In this document: positions 35,205 through 44,459 of the stretch, one piece after another
Position numbering within the stretch: the first letter of the stretch is position 1
How the letters are laid out: every line of letters begins with the position of its first letter
Assembly: GCA_902788705.1 (NCBI GenBank)
Contig: CADALE010000014.1
Coordinates: 1 to 64,000, forward strand
Origin: an uncultured Coriobacteriaceae bacterium
GTDB lineage: Bacteria; Actinomycetota; Coriobacteriia; Coriobacteriales; Atopobiaceae
DNA length: 64,000 nucleotides
Direction of reading: 5' to 3'
Made by a program: the position numbers and the translations under genes
The notes under the pieces: model-generated
What the model saw: only the letters and a program-made list of their open reading frames with translations
The model's database searches: none
What the model was told of the DNA's origin: nothing

Positions 35205-38200
35205 ATGCAGGTTACCAAGGTGTTCGTCGCGTCATCAATCGTGGAGTTCAGCCGCGAGCGAACCCACATCGGGGCCTTCGTGCACAGGCTCAACCAAGTT
35301 ACCTTTCCCCGTCGCCGCATTCGCCTCTACCTCTGCGAAGACGAGTCCAAGCAGGTTTCTTCCACCAGAAGCCAGGATGCGCTCAACGAACATATCCACG
35401 AGAGCTCGGTCTTCCTGATGCTCGTGGGGCAGCAGGTTGGGCCGTACACCCTAGAGGAGCTCTCGCACGCCCTGGCGTCGCGCCAAGGGGCCGGTAAGGC
35501 ACAGCCGCGCATCGTCATCGCCGTCAACACGACCGATGACCCGAGGCAGGTGCTCTACGAGCTCCTGTCCAAGGCCGAAGCCTCCGAGGACAGGGCCGAC
35601 CACTCGCGCTTCCCCGTGCAAGACGTGCTGGGCCACGTGGACAACATCATGTCTCCCAAGGCGAGCCTCCCCGGAGATGCCGTCATCTCCTTCGCCACGC
35701 CAGAGGAGGTAGAGACGGCTCTCCTAGGCGCCCTCGTCGACATCGGTGCCGTCGAGGACAACTTGCTCGCGCATGGGCGCATGGCCCAAGACGGGCAGCC
35801 CAGCAAAACCGACGGCATGCCTTGCCCAAGTGCGTCCTTCGTCGACTCCGAGGGCAGGGAGGTCTCGCGCATATGCGTCTCTACCACCCCAGACATGGAG
35901 GACGAGATATGCGAGCTGGAGGACTTTGGTCGCTATCTCTGCGACGCCCTGTACGCCAGCGACCAATCGGCATGGGTCATCTCGCTTGAAGAGCAAGGCC
36001 GCTGGCCAAGGGACGCGAGCCGCGAGCTCGAGCATGCCGAGTTTCTTTACCTGATCAGCAACAGGAGCGATGACGAAGGCCTGAGGGAGCTCTTCCACGA
36101 CTCGCTGGCATGGGCACAGGAAGAGCCGACGGCAAGGGAAGGCGTTCCCCGTACCTTCGCGTACGTGCGCGCGCGGGACGATGGGCAAGGAGGCGCCCCC
36201 TCGCCCCTCGAGGCAGAGGCCCAGACCCACGGCTACTACTACGGCACCTATGACTCGATCGACACCATCAAGTACCACATGGTCTGCGAGCTGGTTGCCA
36301 GCAAGGGGCTGCGAAGCCTTCTGTCCACGCATGAGGGCGACCTCTATTGCGGTGACGTGCGCCTCATGGGGCTGAAGTTGGTACCAGCGTATACGGGGGC
36401 CATCAACGAGCTGCAGGAGGCCTACGAGGCGGCCGACCGCAAGCTTCAGGAGGCATTCGAGCGTTTTCTGGCAAACCCCCAAGACGACGAGGCCCAGCGC
36501 GTCTACCGTGATTGTGGCAACCGAAGGGCAGAGGCCCTGAGCACGCTGAGGGCTGCGGAGGCCTCTGTCATCAACCTGTCGGTGCGCCTTGCCGAGATGC
36601 CCACCCCACACGACGAGGGCTTGGCCCGAACCCAGTCGAGGGCCCGCCGGCTGCTGGAGGAGGGCCTTTACGAGGAGGCCGTCAAGCTCCTCTCTGACAG
36701 CGGCCTTCAGGACGAGTCCGACCGCCTGACCGAGCAGCAGCAGAAGGACGATGCGCAGCATGAGGCGCTTAGGTCGGCGCGCCGCTCATGGCAGCAGGAC
36801 TACCTCCAGGGGCTGCTCACCAGCGTCGATGCGCTTTGCGCCACAGGCGTCGATGATGCAACCGTCAGCCGGGTGGTCGCCCTGTACGAGCGCTGCATGA
36901 GAATCAGCGAGGCCTGGGGGTTGGACGAGGCATTCGTCATGAGCTACCTAGCCTTTCTTTGCCAGCATGGCAGGGCGCAGGAATCCCTGCGCCTGGCGAA
37001 ACGTCGCCTTGAGCACCTTGATGCCAGCGACCTGCTTGCCACCGCGCGGGCTCATGGCTCCGTGGCATACAGCTACGCAAGCCTTGGCAGGTATAGAGAG
37101 GCCCTCCCCGAATACCTGCTGGAGATTGACGCGCGTGAGAAGCTGGCCATGCAGGGCACCGACACCACGATGTCCGGCCTAGCCTCAGCGCTCGCGAACA
37201 CCGCACAAACCCTTAAGGAGCTTGGTAGAACGGCGGAGGCCATCCCCCTGTTCGAGCGGGCCCTCGAGATACGGGAGCGGCTCGTGCAGAAGGGACATGC
37301 ACCATCCCAGAAGTCATTGGCAGGCGTCCTCATCAACTTGGGCAACGCCTACTCGAGGCTAGGAAACGACCTCGAGGCCTATCGGGTGCAGACACGAACG
37401 GTCGCCCAGCTCGAGGGGTCCGAGGATCGTGACCTGGATGGCAACGAGCAGTTGGCCAAGGCCCTCAACAACCTCTCCATCACGTCTGGCAAGCTCGGGT
37501 ACGACGAGGTGGCATGCGACCACCTTGTCAGGGCAATCGAGATTCGCGAGAAGGCCGCCGCAACCGACCCCCTGAGGTTCGAGCCAATCCTTGGGCTCAC
37601 CTACGCCAACCTCGCGAGAAGGCTCATGCGACTCGACCGCCTTGACGAGGCGGAGCGTCTCCTGGCAAAGGCAGCAGGCCTGCTTCGCAGGAACGCACCC
37701 CTTGACCACGCCAAGACCGACCCCATGCTCTCCTCCTGCCTCGAATCATACGCACAGTGCCTGCAACAGCTTGGACGCATGCAGGAGGCATCGGACATCC
37801 GAGAGGAGCTGCGCGAAGTAAGCCAGCGTCTCGACAAGCTACAGGGCAACGGCGCTGCACAGCCACCCAAGCCGGATGCCACGACGGTTGCGCCGTCCAC
37901 CACTGCTGCGCTTGTGGGCAAGGCCATCGAGGGACTCGTCAAGGGCGGGCTCATCCCCGGCCTCGTGCGCCCCTCCCAGTCAGGGAAGACAATCGGGCTT
38001 GTCGTGGATGTCTGTGCGCCAGGCCTCAACGAGTCTGAGGTCATCGCCTTCCGCATCGTCAAGCCGTGGTGGGGGCGGGCAAGGGGATATCTGCTTACCG
38101 CAGACGCCCTCCACAGCACCTACCTCGAGCATCCAATCCCCTTCCCTGCCGTCAAGGCCGTCGCCCTCTCTGCCCGCGGCGTCGTCATCTCGCGCCTTGG

Positions 38201-38285
38201 AGAAGGGGACGCGATCGTCGACTTCGGCGAGTTCAACGAGGACGTGTACCAGATCCTCTCTGTGGTTGTGGAGACTCGGCTGTAG
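35205..38285 (+). CDS. tandem TIR-like/DUF4062-like, TPR and PH-like protein, candidate defence or signalling protein
   Basis: A 1026-aa soluble protein. Residues 4-165 resemble TIR-like/DUF4062 modules: VFVASSIVEFSRERTHIG, a conserved acidic helix in DALNEHIHESSVFLMLVG, and GPYTLEELSHAL. Residues about 220-370 look like a second, degenerate copy (ICVSTTPDMEDE, RELEHAEFLYLIS, DEGLRELFHDSLAWA). A helical region follows, then about six TPR-like repeats at 608-875, a Pro/Thr/Ala linker, and a 100-residue C-terminal domain (YLLTADALHSTY, HPIPFPAVKAV, IVDFGEFNEDVYQIL) with a bacterial PH-like look. There is no NTPase, signal peptide or membrane segment. It stands alone between uvrA and mrp. Function is unknown; an effector-plus-sensor role is inferred. 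Confidence 0.8.
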   Translation: MQVTKVFVASSIVEFSRERTHIGAFVHRLNQVTFPRRRIRLYLCEDESKQVSSTRSQDALNEHIHESSVFLMLVGQQVGPYTLEELSHALASRQGAGKAQPRIVIAVNTTDDPRQVLYELLSKAEASEDRADHSRFPVQDVLGHVDNIMSPKASLPGDAVISFATPEEVETALLGALVDIGAVEDNLLAHGRMAQDGQPSKTDGMPCPSASFVDSEGREVSRICVSTTPDMEDEICELEDFGRYLCDALYASDQSAWVISLEEQGRWPRDASRELEHAEFLYLISNRSDDEGLRELFHDSLAWAQEEPTAREGVPRTFAYVRARDDGQGGAPSPLEAEAQTHGYYYGTYDSIDTIKYHMVCELVASKGLRSLLSTHEGDLYCGDVRLMGLKLVPAYTGAINELQEAYEAADRKLQEAFERFLANPQDDEAQRVYRDCGNRRAEALSTLRAAEASVINLSVRLAEMPTPHDEGLARTQSRARRLLEEGLYEEAVKLLSDSGLQDESDRLTEQQQKDDAQHEALRSARRSWQQDYLQGLLTSVDALCATGVDDATVSRVVALYERCMRISEAWGLDEAFVMSYLAFLCQHGRAQESLRLAKRRLEHLDASDLLATARAHGSVAYSYASLGRYREALPEYLLEIDAREKLAMQGTDTTMSGLASALANTAQTLKELGRTAEAIPLFERALEIRERLVQKGHAPSQKSLAGVLINLGNAYSRLGNDLEAYRVQTRTVAQLEGSEDRDLDGNEQLAKALNNLSITSGKLGYDEVACDHLVRAIEIREKAAATDPLRFEPILGLTYANLARRLMRLDRLDEAERLLAKAAGLLRRNAPLDHAKTDPMLSSCLESYAQCLQQLGRMQEASDIREELREVSQRLDKLQGNGAAQPPKPDATTVAPSTTAALVGKAIEGLVKGGLIPGLVRPSQSGKTIGLVVDVCAPGLNESEVIAFRIVKPWWGRARGYLLTADALHSTYLEHPIPFPAVKAVALSARGVVISRLGEGDAIVDFGEFNEDVYQILSVVVETRL

Positions 38286-38428
38286 CCTAGGCGCGAAGCG
38301 AATGCCGCCCCACCAGAGCCGATGCGTGGTCATCTTTAGGCCACAGGCACAATCGACACCTGCTGGCGGGCAAACTGGATAGAATAAAAGGGTTGCAAAC
38401 GCAGGGGACGCTCGAGGAGAGGAGAGTC

Positions 38429-39295
38429 ATGACCCCAGAGGAAGAGGAAGCCATCCGCCGCGAGTTCGAGGCATCGCGTCAGGCGGGGCACGAACAGACC
38501 CAGCAGCAGCACCAGGGACCCGAGATGTTCCAGGTCAATGCCCTGAGCAACGTGAAGCACGTGATCGGCGTCGTGTCCGGCAAGGGCGGTGTCGGCAAGT
38601 CGCTGGTTACGGGCATCCTTGCCACCGAGCTCATGCGCGCCGGCAAGTCGGTGGGCATCCTGGACGCCGACATCACCGGCCCGTCCATCCCCAAGATGTT
38701 CGGCATCGGCAACGAGCGCCTCACCGCCATGGGCGAGCACCTCATTCTTCCCGCCAACACCGTCACCGGCATCAAGGTGGTGTCCACCAACCTCATCCTC
38801 GAGCACGAGAGCGACCCCGTGCTGTGGCGCGGGCCCATGCTGATGGGCGTACTCAAGCAGTTCTACGAGGACGTGGCCTGGGGCGAGCTTGACTACCTGC
38901 TGGTGGACATGCCCCCCGGAACGGGCGACGTGGCACTTACCGTGTTCCAGTCGATTCCCGTGGAGGGCGTCGTCATCGTGTCCAGCCCGCAGGACCTCGT
39001 GCAGATGGTGGTGGGCAAGGCCGTGAACATGGCCGCCATGATGGACGTGCCCGTGGTGGGCCTTGTCGAGAACATGAGCTACTACGTGTGCCCCAACTGC
39101 GGCGAGCGCCACGAGCCCTTTGGCCCCAGCCGCGCCGAGGAGACGGCCAAGCACTTTGGCATCGACATGCTGGGGCGTCTGCCCATCGACCCGGCCATCG
39201 CGGCGCTGTGCGACCAGGGCACCATCGAGCGCGACCTTCCCGAGCACCTGCTTGACGAGGCGCTCGACATCATCGCCCCGGTTGACGCCGAGTAG
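38429..39295 (+). CDS. mrp: Mrp/NBP35-family Fe-S cluster carrier ATPase
   Basis: A 288-aa P-loop ATPase that carries Fe-S clusters to apoproteins. The deviant Walker A is SGKGGVGKSLVTG, followed by ILDADITGPSIPKMFG, DMPPGTGD and the C-terminal cluster motif YVCPNCGE (CxxC). It has an extra Gln/His-rich N-terminal stretch. The start at 38429 (MTPEEEEA) follows GGAGAGGAGAG. The DUF59 domain of some Mrp proteins is absent. Confidence 0.93.
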   Translation: MTPEEEEAIRREFEASRQAGHEQTQQQHQGPEMFQVNALSNVKHVIGVVSGKGGVGKSLVTGILATELMRAGKSVGILDADITGPSIPKMFGIGNERLTAMGEHLILPANTVTGIKVVSTNLILEHESDPVLWRGPMLMGVLKQFYEDVAWGELDYLLVDMPPGTGDVALTVFQSIPVEGVVIVSSPQDLVQMVVGKAVNMAAMMDVPVVGLVENMSYYVCPNCGERHEPFGPSRAEETAKHFGIDMLGRLPIDPAIAALCDQGTIERDLPEHLLDEALDIIAPVDAE

Positions 39296-39312
39296 CACGG
39301 GTCGGTCAAGCC

Positions 39313-40683
39313 GTGGCCAAGCTGGCTAAGAGGCCTTCGCGAGCCAAGGAACGGCAGCGGCTCCTTCGGGATGCCGCTGCCGTCGACGTGCCGGCCTACT
39401 GCGACGTCATCGTGGTGGGTGGCGGCGCGGCGGGCCTGGCTGCCGCCATCACGGCCGCCGAGGCAGGAGCCTCGGTGGTGGTACTGGATCGCGACGTGGA
39501 GTGCGGGCGGTCCATCCTCGCAACCGGAAACGGCCGTTGCAACTTCGCAAACACCAAGCTTGACCCCGCACGATATAACGATCCTGCCTTCGTCGCCTCG
39601 GTATGCGGCAATTCGTGGCTTGACGACGTGCTCGCGTTCTTTTGCCAGTCGGGCCTGCGCTGGTGCGTCGAGGACGGCCGGCTCTATCCGTCAAGCCTGC
39701 AGGCCTCCAGCGTGCGCAACGTGCTTCTGGCACGTGCTCGCCGTGCGGGCGTGATATTGGCGCCCGCACGCGAGGTGGGAGACCTTGGCTTCGTCCCCGA
39801 TGATGACCCCAGCTGGACGCTCGATCGTGGCAATTGCTGCCACTATGACCCTCGCACCAGCACGAACCTCCCCTGTGGCCTGGCGGAGGTGTCTCATACG
39901 CTGCCCCTCGACGAGCTTGGCCTGCGCGCGCTTCCCGGCGCACGGGCCGTCATCATAGCCACAGGCCGCCCTCCGCTGCCCACGTTCTATGACTTTGACC
40001 TGCGGGTCGTTCCCACGGCCCCGATGCTTTGCCCCATCGCCTGCCAGGAAACTCCCCTCTCGGTGCTGGATGGACGGCGCGCCCGCGTGCGCGCCTCGCT
40101 CACCAAGGCCGGCAGCGGCACAGCCCGCTACGAGGAGGACGGCGAGGTGCTGTTTCGCACATACGGCATCTCGGGCATCGTGTCGCTCGACCTTTCGCGC
40201 CGCGCCAGGCGTGGCGACCTCATCGAGCTTGACCTCGCGCCCGAGCTCTCCTTCGACGAGCTGCTTGGCCTCGCGGACCCCGAAGGCGACGGCTCCCTCG
40301 TGCTCGGAAGCCTTGACGGCGTGCTTGACCCCGAGGTCGCCCGCGTGCTTGAGGCACTTGCCGAGCGACACTGGGACGTACGCTGGCCCGGGCGGGCAAA
40401 GGAGAAGGACGCTCCTGCCGCGTGGCGCCTTGCCTCGCTGGCCAAGGCGCTGCCCTTCGTGGTGGAGGGTCCCGCAGAGGTCGCGAAGGCCCAGGTGATG
40501 CGCGGCGGTCTGGCAAACGACCAGTTTGACCCCCAAACCCTCTCATGCCTGGCGCACCCGTGGCTTTTTGCCTGCGGCGAGGCGCTTGACGTGGACGGCG
40601 ACTGTGGCGGCTTCAACCTAGCCTGGGCATGGAAGAGCGGCATGGTTGCCGGAGCTACGGCGGCAAGGTGGGCGTGCTCATGA
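39313..40683 (+). CDS. HI0933/BaiN-family flavoprotein oxidoreductase
   Basis: A 456-aa FAD-dependent protein of the HI0933/YhiN group, which includes BaiN, reported as a bile-acid intermediate reductase. The dinucleotide motif is DVIVVGGGAAGLAAAITAAEAGA (residues about 30-52). GNGRCNFAN is the family hallmark, and the C-terminus has LFACGEALDVDGDCGGFNLAWAWKSG. The region after VIIATG is shorter than in typical members. It starts with GTG 17 bp after mrp, and its last 4 bp overlap the next flavoprotein. Substrate unknown. Confidence 0.85.
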   Translation: MAKLAKRPSRAKERQRLLRDAAAVDVPAYCDVIVVGGGAAGLAAAITAAEAGASVVVLDRDVECGRSILATGNGRCNFANTKLDPARYNDPAFVASVCGNSWLDDVLAFFCQSGLRWCVEDGRLYPSSLQASSVRNVLLARARRAGVILAPAREVGDLGFVPDDDPSWTLDRGNCCHYDPRTSTNLPCGLAEVSHTLPLDELGLRALPGARAVIIATGRPPLPTFYDFDLRVVPTAPMLCPIACQETPLSVLDGRRARVRASLTKAGSGTARYEEDGEVLFRTYGISGIVSLDLSRRARRGDLIELDLAPELSFDELLGLADPEGDGSLVLGSLDGVLDPEVARVLEALAERHWDVRWPGRAKEKDAPAAWRLASLAKALPFVVEGPAEVAKAQVMRGGLANDQFDPQTLSCLAHPWLFACGEALDVDGDCGGFNLAWAWKSGMVAGATAARWACS

Positions 40684-42338
40684 TTGAGGTTACGGGCATC
40701 CGCATCCCCCTCTCGCGCCTTGACGGCGACGAGCGCCACGAGCTTGAGGCCGTTCGCTCCGCCGCGCTGCGCAAGCTTCGCCTGTCAAGCGCCGAGGTAG
40801 GCTCGCTCGAGCTGCGCAAGCGTTCGGTTGACGCCCGCAAGAAGTCTGACGTGCTGCTTACCTACACCGTGCGCCTCGAGCTGTCTGGCCATGCGACGGC
40901 CGAGCGCAGGCTGCTCGCTCGCCTCGAGCGCAAGCACGCCACGCGCGGGGTCTCGCTTGCCGAGTCCGACGGCTTCCAGCTTCCTCGCGCAGCTGGGCCG
41001 GGACCCAGGCTGCGCCCCGTGGTGGTTGGCGCCGGCTGCGCGGGCCTGTTCTGTGCGCTGACCCTCGCCGAGGCGGGGCTGCAGCCCCTGCTGGTGGAGC
41101 GGGGTGACGATGCCGCAAGGCGCACGCAGGCGGTGTCGCGCCTGAACGACGAGGGCCTGCTTGACCCCGAGAGCAACATCCAGTTTGGCCTGGGTGGCGC
41201 GGGCACCTTCTCGGACGGCAAGCTTGCCACGGGCACCAAAAGCGCCGCGCACCGCTTCATCCTGCAGACCTTCGTTGACTGCGGGGCCGCACGCAGCATC
41301 CTGTGGGACGCCAAGCCGCATGTGGGAAGCGACGTCCTGCCCGATGTGGTCACCAAACTGGTACGGCGCATCGAGGCTGCTGGCGGCGAGCTGCGCTGCC
41401 GAACCCGCATGACGGGCATGGACGTGACGGGCGGCCTGGTGCGCTCGGTCACCCTCGAGACGCGCGACGCTGCCACGGGCATGCTGGTGGAGGAGCACGT
41501 CCCCACGAACCATGTGGTGCTGGCCTGCGGACACTCTGCCCGCGACGTCTTCGAGCTGCTGCGCGACCTTGGCGTTACGCTCGAGCGCAAGACCTTCGCG
41601 ATGGGCGTGCGGATCGAGCACCTGCAGTCGGACGTCGACCGCGCGCAGTACGGCCCCTCCGCAGGGCACCCTGCCCTGGGGGCCGCCCCGTACAAGCTGT
41701 CCTGTCACCTTGATGATGGACGCGGCGCCTTCTCGTTCTGCATGTGCCCCGGTGGCTACGTGGTGGTCGCCGCCAGCGAGCAGCTCGGCGTGGTCACCAA
41801 CGGGATGAGCCTTTCCGACCGTGCGGGCACCAACGCCAACTCCGGCCTGCTTGCCAACGTGTTCCCGAGCGACCTGCCCGGAGATGACGTGCTGGCTGGC
41901 ATCAAGCTGCAGCGCTCCTGCGAGCGGGCGGCCTTCGACGTCGGCGGCGGTGGCTATGTGGCGCCGGTCCAGCTGGTCGGCGACTTCCTGCAGGGCACGG
42001 CCTCCACGGCAGGAGGCTCCGTGAGCCCCACCTATCCCCGCGGCGTCACATGGGGTTCGGTGGAGGGGTGCCTTCCCTCCTACGTGACGGACACCCTACG
42101 TGCGGCCATCCCCCTCATGAACCGCCAGCTGAGGGGCTTTGCCTCTCCCGATGCGGTGCTGACCGGCGTGGAGACGCGCTCCAGCTCGCCGGTGCGCGTG
42201 ACCCGCGACGCCGACGGCCAAGCCCTGGGCATCCGGGGGCTGTATCCGTGTGGCGAGGGCGCAGGCTATGCCGGTGGCATCATGAGCGCTGCGGCCGACG
42301 GCATCCGCGCGGCAGGCTGGCTGCTCCAGTCGCTCTAG
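40680..42338 (+). CDS. uncharacterised FAD-dependent dehydrogenase (COG2509-like)
   Basis: A 552-aa flavoprotein. The N-terminal 95 residues are a small alpha/beta domain (KLRLSSAEVGSLELRKRSVDARKK), and FAD binding starts at RPVVVGAGCAGLFCALTLAEAG. Other family stretches are NIQFGLGGAGTFSDGKL, HVVLACGHSARDVFELL, FAMGVRIEHLQ, FCMCPGGYVV and GLYPCGEGAGYAGGIMSAAADG. It begins at ATG 40680, overlapping the previous stop as ATGA, so the two flavoproteins are coupled. The reaction is unknown for this conserved family. Confidence 0.85.
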   Translation: MIEVTGIRIPLSRLDGDERHELEAVRSAALRKLRLSSAEVGSLELRKRSVDARKKSDVLLTYTVRLELSGHATAERRLLARLERKHATRGVSLAESDGFQLPRAAGPGPRLRPVVVGAGCAGLFCALTLAEAGLQPLLVERGDDAARRTQAVSRLNDEGLLDPESNIQFGLGGAGTFSDGKLATGTKSAAHRFILQTFVDCGAARSILWDAKPHVGSDVLPDVVTKLVRRIEAAGGELRCRTRMTGMDVTGGLVRSVTLETRDAATGMLVEEHVPTNHVVLACGHSARDVFELLRDLGVTLERKTFAMGVRIEHLQSDVDRAQYGPSAGHPALGAAPYKLSCHLDDGRGAFSFCMCPGGYVVVAASEQLGVVTNGMSLSDRAGTNANSGLLANVFPSDLPGDDVLAGIKLQRSCERAAFDVGGGGYVAPVQLVGDFLQGTASTAGGSVSPTYPRGVTWGSVEGCLPSYVTDTLRAAIPLMNRQLRGFASPDAVLTGVETRSSSPVRVTRDADGQALGIRGLYPCGEGAGYAGGIMSAAADGIRAAGWLLQSL

Positions 42339-42380
42339 GGTCCCTGGCCAACAGGCGACGTCCCCCATACACACAGAAAT

Positions 42381-42410
42381 CGGCCCCGCAGCGCGAACGC
42401 CGCAGGGCCG
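42381..42410 (-). terminator. terminator after transketolase, possibly bidirectional
   Basis: A 13-bp stem with two mismatches (CGGCCCCGCAGCG, loop CGAA, CGCCGCAGGGCCG). On the minus strand it is followed by ATTTCTGTGTG, 30 bp past the transketolase stop. It also lies after the plus-strand flavoprotein gene. Confidence 0.6.
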
Positions 42411-42439
42411 GTTGCCAGGAACAGCAATGAGGCCGTTGC

Positions 42440-43363
42440 CTACATGGCGTGGTAGGCCTCGATGATGTGGTCAGCCGTGAGGCCGTAGATGTCCAGCAGC
42501 TCGCCGCCGGCGCCGGACATGCCAAAGATGTCGGGCATACCGATGCGCGTCACCTTGGTGGGGCACTTCTCGGACAGCACCTCGCACACCGCCGTGCCAA
42601 GGCCGCCCACGATGGAGGCCTCCTCGATGGTGATGACCTTGCCGGTCTTGGCGGCGCTGGAAACCACCAGATCCTCGTCGAGGGGCTTGATGGTGTGCAT
42701 GTTGATGACCTCGGCGGACACGCCCTCGGCCGCAAGGCGCTCGCCGGCGTCGATGGCGCGCGGGACCATCATGCCGCAGGCGATGATGGTGACGTCGGTG
42801 CCCTCGCGCAGCACCTCGCCCTTGCCGAAGTGGAACTCGTAGGTGTCCGCGTCATGGATGGTGGGCGAGGCAAGGCGCGCCACGCGGATGTACATGGGGC
42901 CCAGCTGGTCGACGGCGTTGATGATGGCAGCCTTGGCCTCCACATCGTCTGCGGGCACGACCACGCTCATGTTGGGCAGCGAGCGCATGATGGCGATGTC
43001 CTCGACGGCCTGGTGGGTGCCGCCGTCCTCGCCACAGCTGGGGCCGGCGTGGCTGCCGACCAGCTTGACGTTGAGGTCGGCGTAGGCCACCGACTGGCGC
43101 ACCTGCTCGAAGGCGCGCCCGGTCACGAATACCGAGAAGCTGCTGGCAAAGGGAATCTTTCCGCAAGTGGCAAGGCCGGCAGCGGTGCCAACCATGTCGG
43201 CCTCGGAGATGCCCATGTCAAAGAAGCGCTCGGGACAGGCCTTCTTGAAGGCACCGGACTTGGTGGCGGCGGCAAGGTCGGCGTCAAGCACGACGATGTC
43301 GGGGTTGGTGGCAGCAAGCTCCGTAACGGCAGCCGCATACGCCTCACGGGTGGCAGAGTTCAT
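42440..43363 (-). CDS. transketolase, C-terminal subunit
   Basis: Half-size transketolase subunit (307 aa) containing the pyrimidine-binding and C-terminal domains. Motifs: VVLDADLAAATKSGAFKKA, FFDMGISEADMVGTAAGLA, FSVFVTGRAFEQVRQSV and HAGPSCGEDGGTHQAVED. It pairs with the N-terminal subunit encoded 33 bp upstream to move two-carbon units in the pentose phosphate pathway. The ATG at 43363 follows AAAGGAGGA. Confidence 0.94.
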   Translation of the reverse strand: MNSATREAYAAAVTELAATNPDIVVLDADLAAATKSGAFKKACPERFFDMGISEADMVGTAAGLATCGKIPFASSFSVFVTGRAFEQVRQSVAYADLNVKLVGSHAGPSCGEDGGTHQAVEDIAIMRSLPNMSVVVPADDVEAKAAIINAVDQLGPMYIRVARLASPTIHDADTYEFHFGKGEVLREGTDVTIIACGMMVPRAIDAGERLAAEGVSAEVINMHTIKPLDEDLVVSSAAKTGKVITIEEASIVGGLGTAVCEVLSEKCPTKVTRIGMPDIFGMSGAGGELLDIYGLTADHIIEAYHAM

Positions 43364-43396
43364 GGGGTTCCTCCTTTTGGTAGGCGTAAGCGTTGG

Positions 43397-44209
43397 TTAC
43401 TGTGCGCGCAGCTCGGCCAGCGCCACGGCCGCCTGCTCGGCGTTGGGTGCGGCGCCATGCCAGTTGACCTGGTTCTCCATGAAGGAGACGCCTTTGCCCT
43501 TGATGGTCTCGCACACGATGACCGTAGGCTTGCCCTTGCAGGCCTTGGCCTCGTCGATGGCAGCGGAGATGGCCTCGTAGTCGTGGCCGTTGATGCTGAG
43601 CACGTTCCAACCGAAGGCCGCGAACTTGTCGCCAATGGGGTTGACGGTCATGACCTCGTCGTTGGTGCCGTCGATCTGCAGGCCGTTGTGGTCGACGAAG
43701 CCGATCACGTGGTCCAGATGGTAATGGCTGGCGCTCATGGCCGCCTCCCAGATCTGACCCTCCTGAATCTCGCCGTCGCCCATGATGCAGTACACGTAGT
43801 AGTCCTTGCCGTCAAGACGGCCGGCCAGCGCCATGCCGTTGGCGGCAGAGAGCCCCTGGCCCAGCGAGCCGGTGGACATGTCCACGCCCGGCGTGTCGCC
43901 CATGTTGGGGTGACCCTGCAGGTGCGAGCCATACTTGCGCAGGGTGATGAGGTCCTCGCGCGGGAAGTAGCCACGCTCGGCCAGCGCCGCGTACAGGGCA
44001 GGCGCCGCATGGCCCTTGGACAGTACCAGACGGTCGCGATCCTCCCAGTCGGGCCTGCGGGGGTCGATGTTCATCTTCTCGAAGTACAGGACGGCAAGGA
44101 TGTCGGTGCACGAAAGCGAGCCGCCGGGATGTCCCGAGCCGGCCGCGGCAAGCGACTCGATGATGTCGATGCGCATCTGCGTTGCGATTGCGTTGAGATC
44201 AGTGCCCAT
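43397..44209 (-). CDS. transketolase, N-terminal subunit
   Basis: The thiamine-diphosphate-binding half of split transketolase (270 aa). Motifs: AGSGHPGGSLS, DRLVLSKGHAAPALYAAL, HPNMGDTPGVDMSTGSLGQGLS and the TPP motif GDGEIQEGQIWEAAM ending in FVDHNGLQIDG. I start it at ATG 44209; a TTG 6 nt upstream is also possible, and GGGG lies before both. It forms an operon with the C-terminal subunit. Split transketolase is common in anaerobic bacteria. Confidence 0.94.
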   Translation of the reverse strand: MGTDLNAIATQMRIDIIESLAAAGSGHPGGSLSCTDILAVLYFEKMNIDPRRPDWEDRDRLVLSKGHAAPALYAALAERGYFPREDLITLRKYGSHLQGHPNMGDTPGVDMSTGSLGQGLSAANGMALAGRLDGKDYYVYCIMGDGEIQEGQIWEAAMSASHYHLDHVIGFVDHNGLQIDGTNDEVMTVNPIGDKFAAFGWNVLSINGHDYEAISAAIDEAKACKGKPTVIVCETIKGKGVSFMENQVNWHGAAPNAEQAAVALAELRAQ

Positions 44210-44422
44210 TTCCAATGGTCCCCTTTCATGGGAGGAGAGCGACGGGTCAAGCGTCTTTACTGTAGCTCAAATGCCACGCCGCGCCGACATCTGGCCGCAG
44301 TTAGCAGAAAACAACCGAAATCTCTAGGGTCAGTGTCGCAAGTGGCAACGATGCAGCCGCAGACGGGGTGTACTCATGCACGTCACGTCAAACCTGCTGC
44401 CTTGCAAAGCCGCTGCTAGGAA

Positions 44423-44428
44423 TAGAAT
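44423..44428 (+). promoter_or_regulatory. possible promoter for the DUF188 gene (TTGCAA-15-TAGAAT)
   Basis: TAGAAT at 44423-44428 with TTGCAA at 44402-44407, spacing 15 bp (shorter than ideal), 31 bp upstream of the ATG at 44460. Nothing else was recognised in the 250-bp gap 44210-44459. Confidence 0.4.
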
Positions 44429-44459
44429 TGCTTGGTAGGAAGATACACGGAGGTGCGCG

